From: Pseudomonadota bacterium
GTDB taxonomy: Bacteria > Myxococcota_A > Polyangia > Polyangiales > Polyangiaceae
Assembly (NCBI GenBank): GCA_023418705.1
Contig: JAEZYZ010000029.1
Span: 1-22,024, forward strand
DNA: 22,024 nt
Reading direction: 5' to 3'
In this document: positions 14,777 to 21,935 of the stretch, one piece after another
Layout: every line of letters begins with the position of its first letter
How positions within the stretch are numbered: position 1 is the first letter of the stretch
Translations under genes and position numbers: made by a program
Notes under the pieces: generated by a model
Told to the model about the DNA's origin: nothing
Seen by the model: only the letters and a program-made list of their open reading frames with translations
Database searches by the model: none

Positions 14777-16132
14777 TCAACGAAGCGCCATTTCGAGCTC
14801 CTCCTCCGAGTACAGCACCCCGGCCTCTCTGGCCGACGCTAGCTTGGGGGCAGCGCCGGCGGCAAGGGCGCTGCTGGCGCTGCGGAAGAGGAGGTCCGCC
14901 TCGCGCTGTCGCAGGATTTCGGCGAAATCGGCTGAGGTGCGGGCCTCTTGGTGCTGGCGCCGCGCCCGGAGCTCGAGCACCGCGCCGTAGCAGACGGTGG
15001 CGATCACCGCTTCGGCCGCCTCCTTGGGGCGAAGGCGCGAGCCGTCCCGTTCGTGACCCGCGATCAGGACGTTTGCCAGGTAGGCAAGCTCCTCCATCCG
15101 CTCGTCGAAGACGTCCGGCTCGTCGCGACCGAGGTCGCGCAGCGCCTGGGTGAACACGCCGAGGGTGGTGGTCTGGGCGGACGAGCCACCGAGCGCGAGC
15201 CGGCCAGCGCCCGAACCCGTGTCGTCCAGCTCTTGCAGGACGGCGGTGGGCAGGAGGTGACTCGCCGTTTGGGCATCTCGATGGGGCGCCGCGCTTGGAC
15301 GGGCCCGCTCGACGTCGCGGAAGTAGGCCCGGGTGAGGGGATCGCGCCCGAGCGGGCGCCGCTCGCTGGTTGGTGGCTCCAGCGCGAGCGAGAGGAAGGC
15401 GCGCGCGGCTCGCGGTTCGACATACCCTTGCTTGCTGCGGCGCTCCTCGCGCGCGGCCTCGACATCTTCGGCGAGGGACTCACCTTCGGAGAGCACGGTC
15501 GAGAGCTCGTCGAGGTCGTCCAGGTGCCGGCTCCCGGCCCGCGCGAGACGGTCGAGGAGGCGAACGAGCAACGCGCGGTGGTTCTTGTCGAGCGCGAGCA
15601 CCAGCGCCAGGACGGCGTCCCAACCGTCGTGCTGTTTCGCGACGAGGAGGTAGCCGTCGAGATCCTCGGTGAGCGCGCTCTCGAGGGATTTGTCGACCCG
15701 CCACGCCTCGTCCTCGTCGCCGTCGTTCAGCCGCTCGCGGAGCGCGTCCTCATCGAGCACCAGGAGGACGCCGCCCAAGGCGTGAGCCACGAAGTCTTCA
15801 TCCAGCTCGGCGACGCGATCGGCGGCGACCTCGTCGCCGGTCTCGAGCAACACCTCGAGCCACACGACGAAGCGTTCAACATCGAGAGACTCGCGATCCC
15901 CGGCGCGAGCGCTCACGAACAGATCCTCGTCGAACGCCTGAACGAGCTGCTCCGTCGTCGCGAGGGCGACGAGCTCACCGGCATCTTCGATGCCCACCTT
16001 GCGGACCAACGCGGCGAAGGTCGGAGCGGGGAGCGCCTGGACCGTGCTCGCCAGATCGGGCAGCTCGATGAGGGTGTTCAACAGCGAGCGAGCTCTCGCC
16101 AGCCCCCGGGGGCCACGCCGGGTCAACGTCAT
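14777..16132 (-). CDS. DUF6178 family protein
   Basis: The 451-aa, mostly helical, acidic protein opens with repeats about leucine-rich helices (LLNTLIELPDLASTVQALPA, FAALVRKVGIEDAGELVALA) and has a central RDPLTRAYFRDVERARP-like segment. I recognise it as DUF6178, a family of unknown function found mainly in deltaproteobacterial lineages. There is no signal peptide or membrane helix, so it is probably cytoplasmic. Its ATG overlaps the stop of the upstream TetR gene by 4 bp (16129-16132), so the two are co-translated and it is probably under that regulator's control. It converges with the CcdA-Trx gene. Members I recall are often longer (around 550 aa), so this may be a shorter form. The family assignment comes from sequence memory. 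Confidence 0.75.
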   Translation of the reverse strand: MTLTRRGPRGLARARSLLNTLIELPDLASTVQALPAPTFAALVRKVGIEDAGELVALATTEQLVQAFDEDLFVSARAGDRESLDVERFVVWLEVLLETGDEVAADRVAELDEDFVAHALGGVLLVLDEDALRERLNDGDEDEAWRVDKSLESALTEDLDGYLLVAKQHDGWDAVLALVLALDKNHRALLVRLLDRLARAGSRHLDDLDELSTVLSEGESLAEDVEAAREERRSKQGYVEPRAARAFLSLALEPPTSERRPLGRDPLTRAYFRDVERARPSAAPHRDAQTASHLLPTAVLQELDDTGSGAGRLALGGSSAQTTTLGVFTQALRDLGRDEPDVFDERMEELAYLANVLIAGHERDGSRLRPKEAAEAVIATVCYGAVLELRARRQHQEARTSADFAEILRQREADLLFRSASSALAAGAAPKLASAREAGVLYSEEELEMALR

Positions 16133-16770
16133 CGTGCTGCCTCTCCCGGTCGAGCAGAGACGAAGAACGCCTTGAGCCCCGACAGGTGGTAGCTGCCCTG
16201 CAGGGCGACCGCCTCCCGCACGGCGCGCTCCGAGCGCTCCTCGGCGAGGATGGTCCCGAGAGTGGCGACGAACGCCTTGTAGATCCGCGTCAAGGCGCGT
16301 TTGCGCGCGGGCGTGACCGCGAACGTCGGGTACGCGGCGTAGGCGTGTTCGAGGGCCAGCTCGACGAGCAGCCGCACGACGTCGCTGGCGAAGCGCTCGT
16401 GCTGCGTGCCTTGAGCGCGGAGGAGCAGGAACACGACCCGCTCTCGATGCGCGATCGTGAAGGCCAAGAGCTCCTCCGAGGCGCGCCGGTAAGGGTGGTC
16501 GTCGCCGAGGGCAGAGACGTCGGGCTCAGCGCGCAGCGCTTCGACCTGGGCTCGAATCCGGTGCTCGAGCTCCGCCGTGAACCCTCGCGGGATGAAGTCC
16601 GCGAACAGCTCGTCCTTGTTGGCAAAGTACTTGTAGAGGTTGCCGATGGAGGTGCCGGCGCGCTCGACGATGTCCGCGAGCGCGGCGCGCTCGAACCCGC
16701 TGTCGGCGAACGCCTCGGCGGCGGCCTTCCGGAGGGAGTCTCGGACTTCGGGCTTGGGGCGCTGCGCCAT
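16129..16770 (-). CDS. TetR/AcrR-family transcriptional regulator
   Basis: The 213-aa protein has the TetR helix-turn-helix at about residues 29-50 (ALADIVERAGTSIGNLYKYF) followed by ANKDELFADFIP; the rest is the ligand/dimer domain. Upstream of the ATG at 16770, GAGG gives a ribosome binding site within an 8-bp-arm palindrome, a likely autoregulatory operator. Its stop overlaps the DUF6178 start by 4 bp, so regulator and DUF6178 protein are made together. The methyltransferase gene lies 65 bp upstream on the same strand. The C-terminal half is not close to any TetR subgroup I can name. Confidence 0.9.
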   Translation of the reverse strand: MAQRPKPEVRDSLRKAAAEAFADSGFERAALADIVERAGTSIGNLYKYFANKDELFADFIPRGFTAELEHRIRAQVEALRAEPDVSALGDDHPYRRASEELLAFTIAHRERVVFLLLRAQGTQHERFASDVVRLLVELALEHAYAAYPTFAVTPARKRALTRIYKAFVATLGTILAEERSERAVREAVALQGSYHLSGLKAFFVSARPGEAAR

Positions 16771-16793
16771 AAAGAGAACCTCGGATTCTCTTT
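16771..16793. promoter_or_regulatory. Palindromic operator candidate for the TetR-DUF6178 operon
   Basis: AAAGAGAA (16771-16778) and TTCTCTTT (16786-16793) are exact inverted repeats with a 7-nt spacer, starting right after the tetR start codon. The arms are AT-rich compared with the surroundings. Location and symmetry fit autorepression by the TetR protein at a site that also covers the ribosome binding site. Confidence 0.7.
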
Positions 16794-16835
16794 TGTCGCA
16801 CGAGAGACGCCTGTGTCAAGCACCCCTCCGAAAGA

Positions 16836-17465
16836 TCACGTCAACCGGCGCGCCCGGATGACCGCGTCGACGCCGGCGCCAGCGACCGCCCGAGGGCGCT
16901 CCTCGGCGATGAGCAGCTCCCAGTGCTCGCGGTCGAGCACCGCGACAGCGTCCTCGAGGGAGACCTGCACCTGGCCCGCGGCCGGCGTGGGCGCGCCGGT
17001 GGCCGGGTCGATGGGGCGATGGCCGATCATCAGCAGCGTGCCGCCCGCCGCGACGGCGTCCGCGAGTTTCTGGATCGCTGGCTGCACGGGGCCCGGGATG
17101 TGGACGTAGAGCGAGAGCACGAGGTCGAAGTGGCGGGAGGGCGGGGTCCAGGCCGCGAGGTCGCCCTCGATCCAGGTGATGCGCTCCCGAACCGCCGATC
17201 CGAGCGCGTCGGCCATCGCTCGGCCGTGGGCGAGCGCGCTCGCGGAGAAATCGACGGCCGTCACGTCCCAACCGCGCGAGGCGAGCCAGAGCGTCTCGGC
17301 GCCATGCCCGCAGCCGGCGTCGAGGGCGCGGCCTGGGCGCACGCTGGCGAGCGCGCTGACGAGCTCGGCGTTCGGCGGGCGCGCCTTGACCTTGTCAGCG
17401 TGCTCGTGGAGCGTCTTCGTCCAGAGCTGCTCCCAGAAGGCCTGGTCGTAGGTCGGCGGTGTCAT
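16836..17465 (-). CDS. Class I SAM-dependent methyltransferase
   Basis: The 209-aa protein contains motif I ALDAGCGHGAETLWLASRGW (from about residue 47), motif II VTAVDFSASAL, the acidic GDLAAW turn and FDLVLSLYVHI. These are the SAM-binding elements of a Rossmann-fold methyltransferase (Methyltransf_25/11 group). The N-terminal FWEQLWTKTLHEHADKVKAR helix resembles thiopurine- or tellurite-resistance (TehB)-like methyltransferases. The substrate is unknown. Only a weak GAGA precedes the ATG. It lies upstream of the tetR-DUF6178 pair on the same strand and may read through into it unless the intervening palindrome is bound. Confidence 0.88.
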   Translation of the reverse strand: MTPPTYDQAFWEQLWTKTLHEHADKVKARPPNAELVSALASVRPGRALDAGCGHGAETLWLASRGWDVTAVDFSASALAHGRAMADALGSAVRERITWIEGDLAAWTPPSRHFDLVLSLYVHIPGPVQPAIQKLADAVAAGGTLLMIGHRPIDPATGAPTPAAGQVQVSLEDAVAVLDREHWELLIAEERPRAVAGAGVDAVIRARRLT

Positions 17466-17523
17466 GCGTGGTCTCTTCGCGTCTTCAGCCTAGCGGACCA
17501 TGGATCGGCTGGTGGTTCGGTTC

Positions 17524-17552
17524 GTTCCGTTCCGTTCCGCACCCTGCGGAAC
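17524..17552. repeat. GTTCC tandem repeat leading into a short hairpin
   Basis: GTTCC occurs three times in tandem (17524-17538), and the last copy is part of a perfect 7-bp stem, GTTCCGC/GCGGAAC (17534-17540, 17546-17552), with a 5-nt loop. It lies at the left border of the AbiEii remnant and may mark the join where homology starts. No role is known. Confidence 0.55.
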
Positions 17553-17846
17553 GGGGCGTTGGATCTCGATGTGGTCGTGATCGCGAAGGAGACGCTCAGA
17601 AACAAGGTCGAGCGCCTGCTCAAATCGCTCGCGGTGACGGCGCCCCTCAGAACACATGGCATCACCATCGTCGAGACTTCCGCACCGACGCAGACCGAGA
17701 CCACCCAGCGCTGGAAAGTTGGTCTGCAGCGTGCGGGCGACGAGCTGCCGATCCGCACCAAGGTCGAGTTCTCGAGACGCGATGACATCGTAGGCGCCAA
17801 GTACGAGGAGGCTGATCGTGATAGGAGGCTGTCGGGGCCGGCATGA
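17541..17846 (+). pseudogene. AbiEii/AbiGii-family toxin remnant (second copy in the window)
   Basis: This plus-strand frame reads LRNGALDLDVVVIAKETLRN, then SAPTQTETTQRWKVGL and IRTKVEFSRRDD. This matches the central part of another AbiEii/DUF1814 nucleotidyltransferase subgroup: the DLDV strand holds the second active-site acidic pair. The N-terminal GGT motif and helical start are absent, and homology ends near 17820, before a stop at 17844-17846. About 95 of an expected ~250-300 codons remain. No start codon with a ribosome binding site is present. Its sequence differs clearly from the copy at 3961-4933, so it is not a recent duplicate. Confidence 0.75.
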
Positions 17847-18014
17847 CCTTCAGGCGATCCGTGACGAGGGCGCTTCAGTAGTAGCGAATTTCTTTCCAGA
17901 GGGGGTGCCGCTGGTCAGACGTGTCCCGGTCCGGCCGATTGCCGGCCCGGTCGAGTCAAGTAGAATCGGGCGCCCGGTTTGGCGGAATCGGCCGCGCGTG
18001 CCGACGACCTACCA
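17847..18014. other. Intergenic region before the oxygenase gene
   Basis: The gap between the AbiEii remnant and the 2OG oxygenase holds no recognisable gene, terminator or clear promoter. Confidence 0.4.
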
Positions 18015-19391
18015 ATGAAGAGCTCACCGAAGCCCCACGATGCCGAGACCAAGAATCGCCTCACGACGCTGGTCGAGCGCGCGAACGCGCTCGACGCGAT
18101 CTTCGCCTGCGGCGGGGAGGTCGAGGTGGCCCGCCCGCTCTGGCTTCGCGGTCCGGGAGGCAAGAAGCTCGAGGTGGTCGAGTGGGTCGGTCTTCGGCGG
18201 ACCAACGTCGGCAAAAAGCTCCTCAAGTGGTGTGCTCCGGCGTCGTTCGGGGAAGGAACGGAGACCCGAACGGACGTTCGCGTGCGCGACGGACGCCAGC
18301 TCTACGCTCGGGACGGAGCGCTCGCGGTCGAGGGGTTCGATGAAGCGCTTGGTGAGATCCTCTGCCAAGTTCGTGCATCGCTGTGCCCCCACGACGCGGC
18401 GCCGCCGAGCGCCGAGCTTCACTCGCTCAACATTTATGGTCCAGGTGGCCACTTCGTTGCTCACAAGGACACGCCGCGCGAGACGAGCGTCTTCGGGACG
18501 CTCGTCGTGTGCTTGCCGCTGGTCTTCGGCGGCGGACGCTTGGTCGTCGAGCAGGGGGCGCGAGCGACGTTCGATTGGGAATCGCGATCGTGTTTCGGGT
18601 TGTCTGTCGAGACGAAGGCGCGGCGGCTTCGCTGGGCGGCATTCTTTGGCGACGTCGACCACCGCATCGAGACGGTCACCTCCGGTTGCCGAGCCACGCT
18701 GACCTATGAGCTGCGGCGGGCGCCCGACGCTGAGGCCGTCGTGCCGGGACAATCAGGTGAGGCCGAGGCCGCGTTCTCGGCGGTCCTCACCGAGGCCCTC
18801 GCGGACCCAACCTTCGCTTCGGACGGCGCGAAGTTCGGAATCCCTTGCCTGCACCTCTATGCCATCCCAACGCGTGAGCGAACGCTTCCCGGAATGGGTA
18901 GCCTCCGCGATCATTTGAAGGGGCGAGACCGTCTCGTCGCCCTCGCCCTGGAGCGCGCCGGGCTCGCGCCCAGCGTCGTTCCCTACGTCTTCGAGACGTG
19001 TGCTGGGCAGAGCTGGCGCCTCCTCCGCGACGTCAACGCGCAGGAAAAGCAAATCTTTTCGCAAAAACGGCTCAAGGGATCGAGCCTCGAGCGGAGATTG
19101 CCGATCGACTTCCATACGGGCTACAGCCTGTATGGAAGCTACAACCAAGCGGACGACGTCACCTGGTTGATTCGTCCTCCCTGGGTCATCAGGTATCCCG
19201 AGCCAGCCGACGGACGACCCGAGCCCGCGGTCGAGTTGCTCGGGGAGACCGAGTATAGCGCGACGGACTACTTCGGAAACGAGGCATCGGACGCGGCGTT
19301 CTACGCCGCCGCCGCGATCCTCTTCGACGTTCCACCGAAGGCCGCGAGAAACCGGCGGTCCACGTTGCCCAAGCACGTCGGCCCGCGCTAG
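18015..19391 (+). CDS. 2OG-Fe(II) oxygenase family protein
   Basis: The 458-aa protein has a double-stranded beta-helix core at about residues 135-235: LHSLNIYGPGGHFVAHKDTP, LVVCLPLVFGGGRLVVEQG, FFGDVDHRIETVTSGCRATL. The iron-binding triad is H150, D152 (HKD) and H216 (DHR), and R226 likely binds the 2-oxoglutarate carboxylate. This is the prolyl-4-hydroxylase-like layout; the substrate, protein or small molecule, is unknown. The N-terminal ~130 and C-terminal ~220 residues are extensions I do not recognise. I start it at ATG 18015; an in-frame TTG at 17979 is unlikely, although the ribosome binding site of the ATG is weak. A GNAT gene follows 9 nt later, so the two form an operon. Confidence 0.88.
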   Translation: MKSSPKPHDAETKNRLTTLVERANALDAIFACGGEVEVARPLWLRGPGGKKLEVVEWVGLRRTNVGKKLLKWCAPASFGEGTETRTDVRVRDGRQLYARDGALAVEGFDEALGEILCQVRASLCPHDAAPPSAELHSLNIYGPGGHFVAHKDTPRETSVFGTLVVCLPLVFGGGRLVVEQGARATFDWESRSCFGLSVETKARRLRWAAFFGDVDHRIETVTSGCRATLTYELRRAPDAEAVVPGQSGEAEAAFSAVLTEALADPTFASDGAKFGIPCLHLYAIPTRERTLPGMGSLRDHLKGRDRLVALALERAGLAPSVVPYVFETCAGQSWRLLRDVNAQEKQIFSQKRLKGSSLERRLPIDFHTGYSLYGSYNQADDVTWLIRPPWVIRYPEPADGRPEPAVELLGETEYSATDYFGNEASDAAFYAAAAILFDVPPKAARNRRSTLPKHVGPR

Positions 19392-19400
19392 AGGTGAGGG

Positions 19401-19952
19401 ATGGAGGAGGTCTATCGCACCCCCCGGCTGCTCCTCCGGCACTGGAGGGCTTCCGATCGCGAGCCGTTCGCGCGGCTGAACGCCGATCCCGAGGTCATGG
19501 CGCACTTTCCGGACGTGCTCGATCGCTCGGCAAGCGACGCGCTCGTGGATCTCATCGAGCGGCGCTTCGCCGATCACGGGTTTGGGCCCTGGGCCGTCGA
19601 GGTCCCCGGTGGCGAGCGGTTCATTGGGTTCGTCGGCTTGGCGCGCGTCGGGTTCGATGCGCATTTCACGCCCGCCGTCGAGATCTTGTGGCGACTGGCG
19701 CGATCGTCATGGGGGCGGGGCTACGCGACCGAGGCGGCGCGCGAGGCGTGCCGGATCGCCTTCGCGGAGCTACGCCTGCCATCGATCGTGTCGTTCACCG
19801 TGCCCGCGAACCTGCGATCGCGCGCGGTCATGGAGCGCCTCGGCATGACCCGCGACCCCAGGGACGACTTCGATCATCCGAAGCTGCCCGAGGGGCACCG
19901 GCTGCGGCGGCACGTGCTCTATCGACTGTCGGCGGCGCTCTGGTCTGCCTGA
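19401..19952 (+). CDS. GNAT-family N-acetyltransferase (RimJ/RimL-like)
   Basis: The 183-aa protein opens with TPRLLLRHWRASDREPFARL, the usual start of RimJ/RimL-type acetyltransferases. It continues with FIGFVGLARVGF, VEILWRLARSSWGRGYATEA (acetyl-CoA pyrophosphate loop, Q/RxxGxG/A) and VPANLRSRAVMERLGM. Donor is acetyl-CoA; the acceptor is an amine, possibly a protein N-terminus or small molecule. GAGGTGAGGG directly precedes the ATG. It follows the 2OG oxygenase by 9 nt, so it is co-transcribed and may act on the same pathway. Length is typical. Confidence 0.92.
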   Translation: MEEVYRTPRLLLRHWRASDREPFARLNADPEVMAHFPDVLDRSASDALVDLIERRFADHGFGPWAVEVPGGERFIGFVGLARVGFDAHFTPAVEILWRLARSSWGRGYATEAAREACRIAFAELRLPSIVSFTVPANLRSRAVMERLGMTRDPRDDFDHPKLPEGHRLRRHVLYRLSAALWSA

Positions 19953-19962
19953 ACGCTGCACC

Positions 19963-19978
19963 GCAACGGATGCGTTGC
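19963..19978. terminator. Short hairpin between convergent genes
   Basis: GCAACG (19963-19968) and CGTTGC (19973-19978) form a perfect 6-bp stem with a 4-nt loop in the 38-bp gap between the GNAT and DNA-repair genes. A two-way terminator is possible, but the stem is short and no U tract follows. Confidence 0.35.
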
Positions 19979-19990
19979 CAGAGCGGTCCG

Positions 19991-21193
19991 CTAGGGGTGC
20001 GCCGGCAGCCGGCGCGCGGCGTCGCCCAGCTCGGCGGCGCGCCACAGGTACCAGCTCGCGACGGTGCGGAAGGGCTTCCACTTCGTGCCGTGCTTCTCGA
20101 GGGTCGCCTTGTCCGGCAGCGCGCGCTTCCGGAACGCGACCGCGTAGCCCTTGCGCAGACCAAGATCATCGAGGGGGAGGATGTCCGGGCGGCCGAGGCG
20201 GAACATGAGCAGCATCTGTGCGGTCCATCGCCCGATCCCGCGCACCTGCGTGAGCCGGGCGACGATGGCCTCGTCGTCCATCGAGTGCGTGTCGGCGAGC
20301 GTCGGGAGCGAGCCTTCGCGCGCCCGGTGGGCGAGGTCCTTCAGCGCGAGCGCCTTGGCGCGCGACAGGCCCACGGCGCGCAGCGCCTCCTCCGCGACTT
20401 CGTGGACCTGGTCGGCGGTCGGGGCCTCGCGCGCGCCGGGGAAGAGGTCGCACAGGCGGCCGAAGATCGTCGCCGCCGCCTTGCCGGTGAGCTGTTGGTA
20501 GACGATCGCCTCCGCGAGCGCCCCGAACAGGCTCGAGGTCGTCTTCAGCTCCATGCGAAATGGGCCCACGGCGTCCATCAGGCGCGCGAGCGCGGGGTCC
20601 CGCGCTCGCAGGTGCCGGACAGCCTCGGCCGGGTCGAAGGCGGACCCGGACGCTGCCAAGGGGAGGGCGGGCTGGCCCGCGGTCGCGCCCTCGATCGCCA
20701 GCATCCGCAGCTTGGTGGCCACGCCGCCCGCCGCGGTGAAGCCGCCCGGCTTGCCGTTCGCCGCCAGCACGCGGTGGCAGGGGACGATGATGGGGAAGGG
20801 ATTTTTTCCCATCGCCTGCCCCACGGCGCGCGCCGAGCCGGGCGAGCCGACGCGCGCCGCGAGCGCGCCGTAGGTCACGGTCTCGCCCGCCGGGATCGCC
20901 CGCGCCTCGGCGTACACCTTTCGGTGGAAGGGCGGGACGGCGGTGAGGTCGAGCGTGACGCCGGAGAGGTCGGCGCCTCGCCCCTCGAGCAGCGCGATGA
21001 TGCCCGCCACGGCGCGCGCCACCGCCTTCGGAGGCTGCGCCTCGACGGCGTCGGGGAAGCGCGAGCGGAGGCGCGCGTGGGTCGCCTGCCGGCTGGACTC
21101 CGGGAGCTGCACGCCGCAGATGCCGCCTTCGCTCCACGCGATGCCGCAGGGGCCGATGGCCGTGTCGAGCAGGGTGAAGCCGTGGGCTGTCAT
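19991..21193 (-). CDS. Bifunctional DNA alkylation repair protein: O6-alkylguanine transferase fused to AlkA-type glycosylase
   Basis: The 400-aa protein is a two-domain fusion. Residues ~5-170 are a methylated-DNA-protein-cysteine methyltransferase with the acceptor Cys in PCHRV (C139) and the preceding VTYGALAARVGSPGSARAVG arginine-finger region. Residues ~190-395 are an HhH-GPD 3-methyladenine glycosylase like AlkA, with LTQVRGIGRWTAQMLLM (helix-hairpin-helix, about 314-330) and the catalytic Asp in LPLDDLGL (D343). The first domain removes alkyl groups from O6-guanine; the second excises 3-methyladenine. Ada-AlkA fusions are known, but this order without the Ada zinc/AraC regulatory part is less usual. 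It therefore has no obvious self-regulation. The ATG at 21193 has no strong ribosome binding site but fits the MTAHGFTLLDTAIGP start. Confidence 0.92.
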   Translation of the reverse strand: MTAHGFTLLDTAIGPCGIAWSEGGICGVQLPESSRQATHARLRSRFPDAVEAQPPKAVARAVAGIIALLEGRGADLSGVTLDLTAVPPFHRKVYAEARAIPAGETVTYGALAARVGSPGSARAVGQAMGKNPFPIIVPCHRVLAANGKPGGFTAAGGVATKLRMLAIEGATAGQPALPLAASGSAFDPAEAVRHLRARDPALARLMDAVGPFRMELKTTSSLFGALAEAIVYQQLTGKAAATIFGRLCDLFPGAREAPTADQVHEVAEEALRAVGLSRAKALALKDLAHRAREGSLPTLADTHSMDDEAIVARLTQVRGIGRWTAQMLLMFRLGRPDILPLDDLGLRKGYAVAFRKRALPDKATLEKHGTKWKPFRTVASWYLWRAAELGDAARRLPAHP

Positions 21194-21288
21194 GGCTGGC
21201 GGATAGGATACGCCGCGGCGGCCGGCGCGACTTGGAGGATCTTGCGACGCCGCCGTGGCCGCTGCCGATCGGTGGTAGGCTCTGCGAA

Positions 21289-21786
21289 ATGCGCGTGGTG
21301 GGCCCGTTTTCGTTCTCCGTGACCCACTCCGGGCGTGGCGGCGAGATCGTAGGCCGCTGCGCGGCGGGCACGCTCGCGCTTGCCATCGAGATGCACCCGA
21401 ACGGTCGCTTCTCGACCGGCTTGCGGGGCGTTCAGCTGCGGACGGCTGGCGACGACAAGCGGCGCCGCCTGCGGCCGGAGGAGCGCCGAATCGTCTTCGA
21501 CCGCCTGCGTGCCTGGCTCGACGAGTCCGGACGACGAGGGTGGGTGATCGAGCCGGCTCGGCCGAACGAGCTGCTCTCGGGCGAGACTCTACGCGCGATC
21601 GAGGCAGGGTTCCCGCGCGCTTACCGGTCTGCTGTCGCTACCCACCTTTGCCAGTATCGGGGAGCGGAGGCGGAGCGCGTCCGGCGGGACATCCTCACTC
21701 TGGCAGATGGCGATTTCGAGACGGTGGTCGAGCTGGTCGAGGCCGCACGGACCAACTCGAAATCGATCGACGGCATTATGCGCTGA
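21289..21786 (+). CDS. Conserved-looking 165-aa protein of unknown function
   Basis: I do not recognise this protein. It opens MRVVGPFSFSVTHSGRGGEI, has a beta-strand-rich N-terminal part and then a highly charged helical region (RRRLRPEERRIVFDRLRAWL). The rest (HLCQYRGAEAERVRRDILTL, later VVELVEAARTN) is helical. It has no signal peptide or membrane helix, so it is probably cytoplasmic. GC-rich third positions support coding. The ATG at 21289 has no clear ribosome binding site; an in-frame codon at 21232 is an alternative start. It stands alone between the repair gene and a lipoprotein gene. Confidence 0.65.
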   Translation: MRVVGPFSFSVTHSGRGGEIVGRCAAGTLALAIEMHPNGRFSTGLRGVQLRTAGDDKRRRLRPEERRIVFDRLRAWLDESGRRGWVIEPARPNELLSGETLRAIEAGFPRAYRSAVATHLCQYRGAEAERVRRDILTLADGDFETVVELVEAARTNSKSIDGIMR

Positions 21787-21840
21787 TCACAAATTTCTGT
21801 GAGCAAGTATTGCGAAAATCGCCGTTTGTTAACGCTCACA
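21787..21840. promoter_or_regulatory. Three TGTGA-type half-sites upstream of a lipoprotein gene
   Basis: TCACA (21787-21791) and TGTGA (21798-21802) are inverted around 6 nt, and TGTGAGC (21798-21804) is mirrored by GCTCACA (21834-21840). The stretch is AT-rich between coding regions. It may be a regulator site for the downstream lipoprotein gene. No protein can be assigned. Confidence 0.4.
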
Positions 21841-21935
21841 AAGCTGCTACCACCCATACGGTCTTTCGACTGCCCAGCGCGTGCCGTGCGCGACCGGAAC
21901 GTCTGGGGCGCCGTCGCTTCCACAGGAGAACCGCA

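Noticed and set aside
14948..16192. A 414-codon plus-strand frame opposite the DUF6178 gene
   Set aside because: The minus-strand product matches a known family and is coupled to tetR; the plus frame has no recognisable features.
17524..17552. CRISPR-like or origin-like repeats at the GTTCC tandem
   Set aside because: Only three 5-nt copies with no spacers and no cas genes or DnaA-box cluster nearby.
19394..21322. A 642-codon plus-strand open frame across the GNAT and DNA-repair genes
   Set aside because: It is Arg/Gly/Ala-rich, matches no family, and is antisense or out of frame to two genes with clear domains. Long open frames on the wrong strand are common at this GC content.
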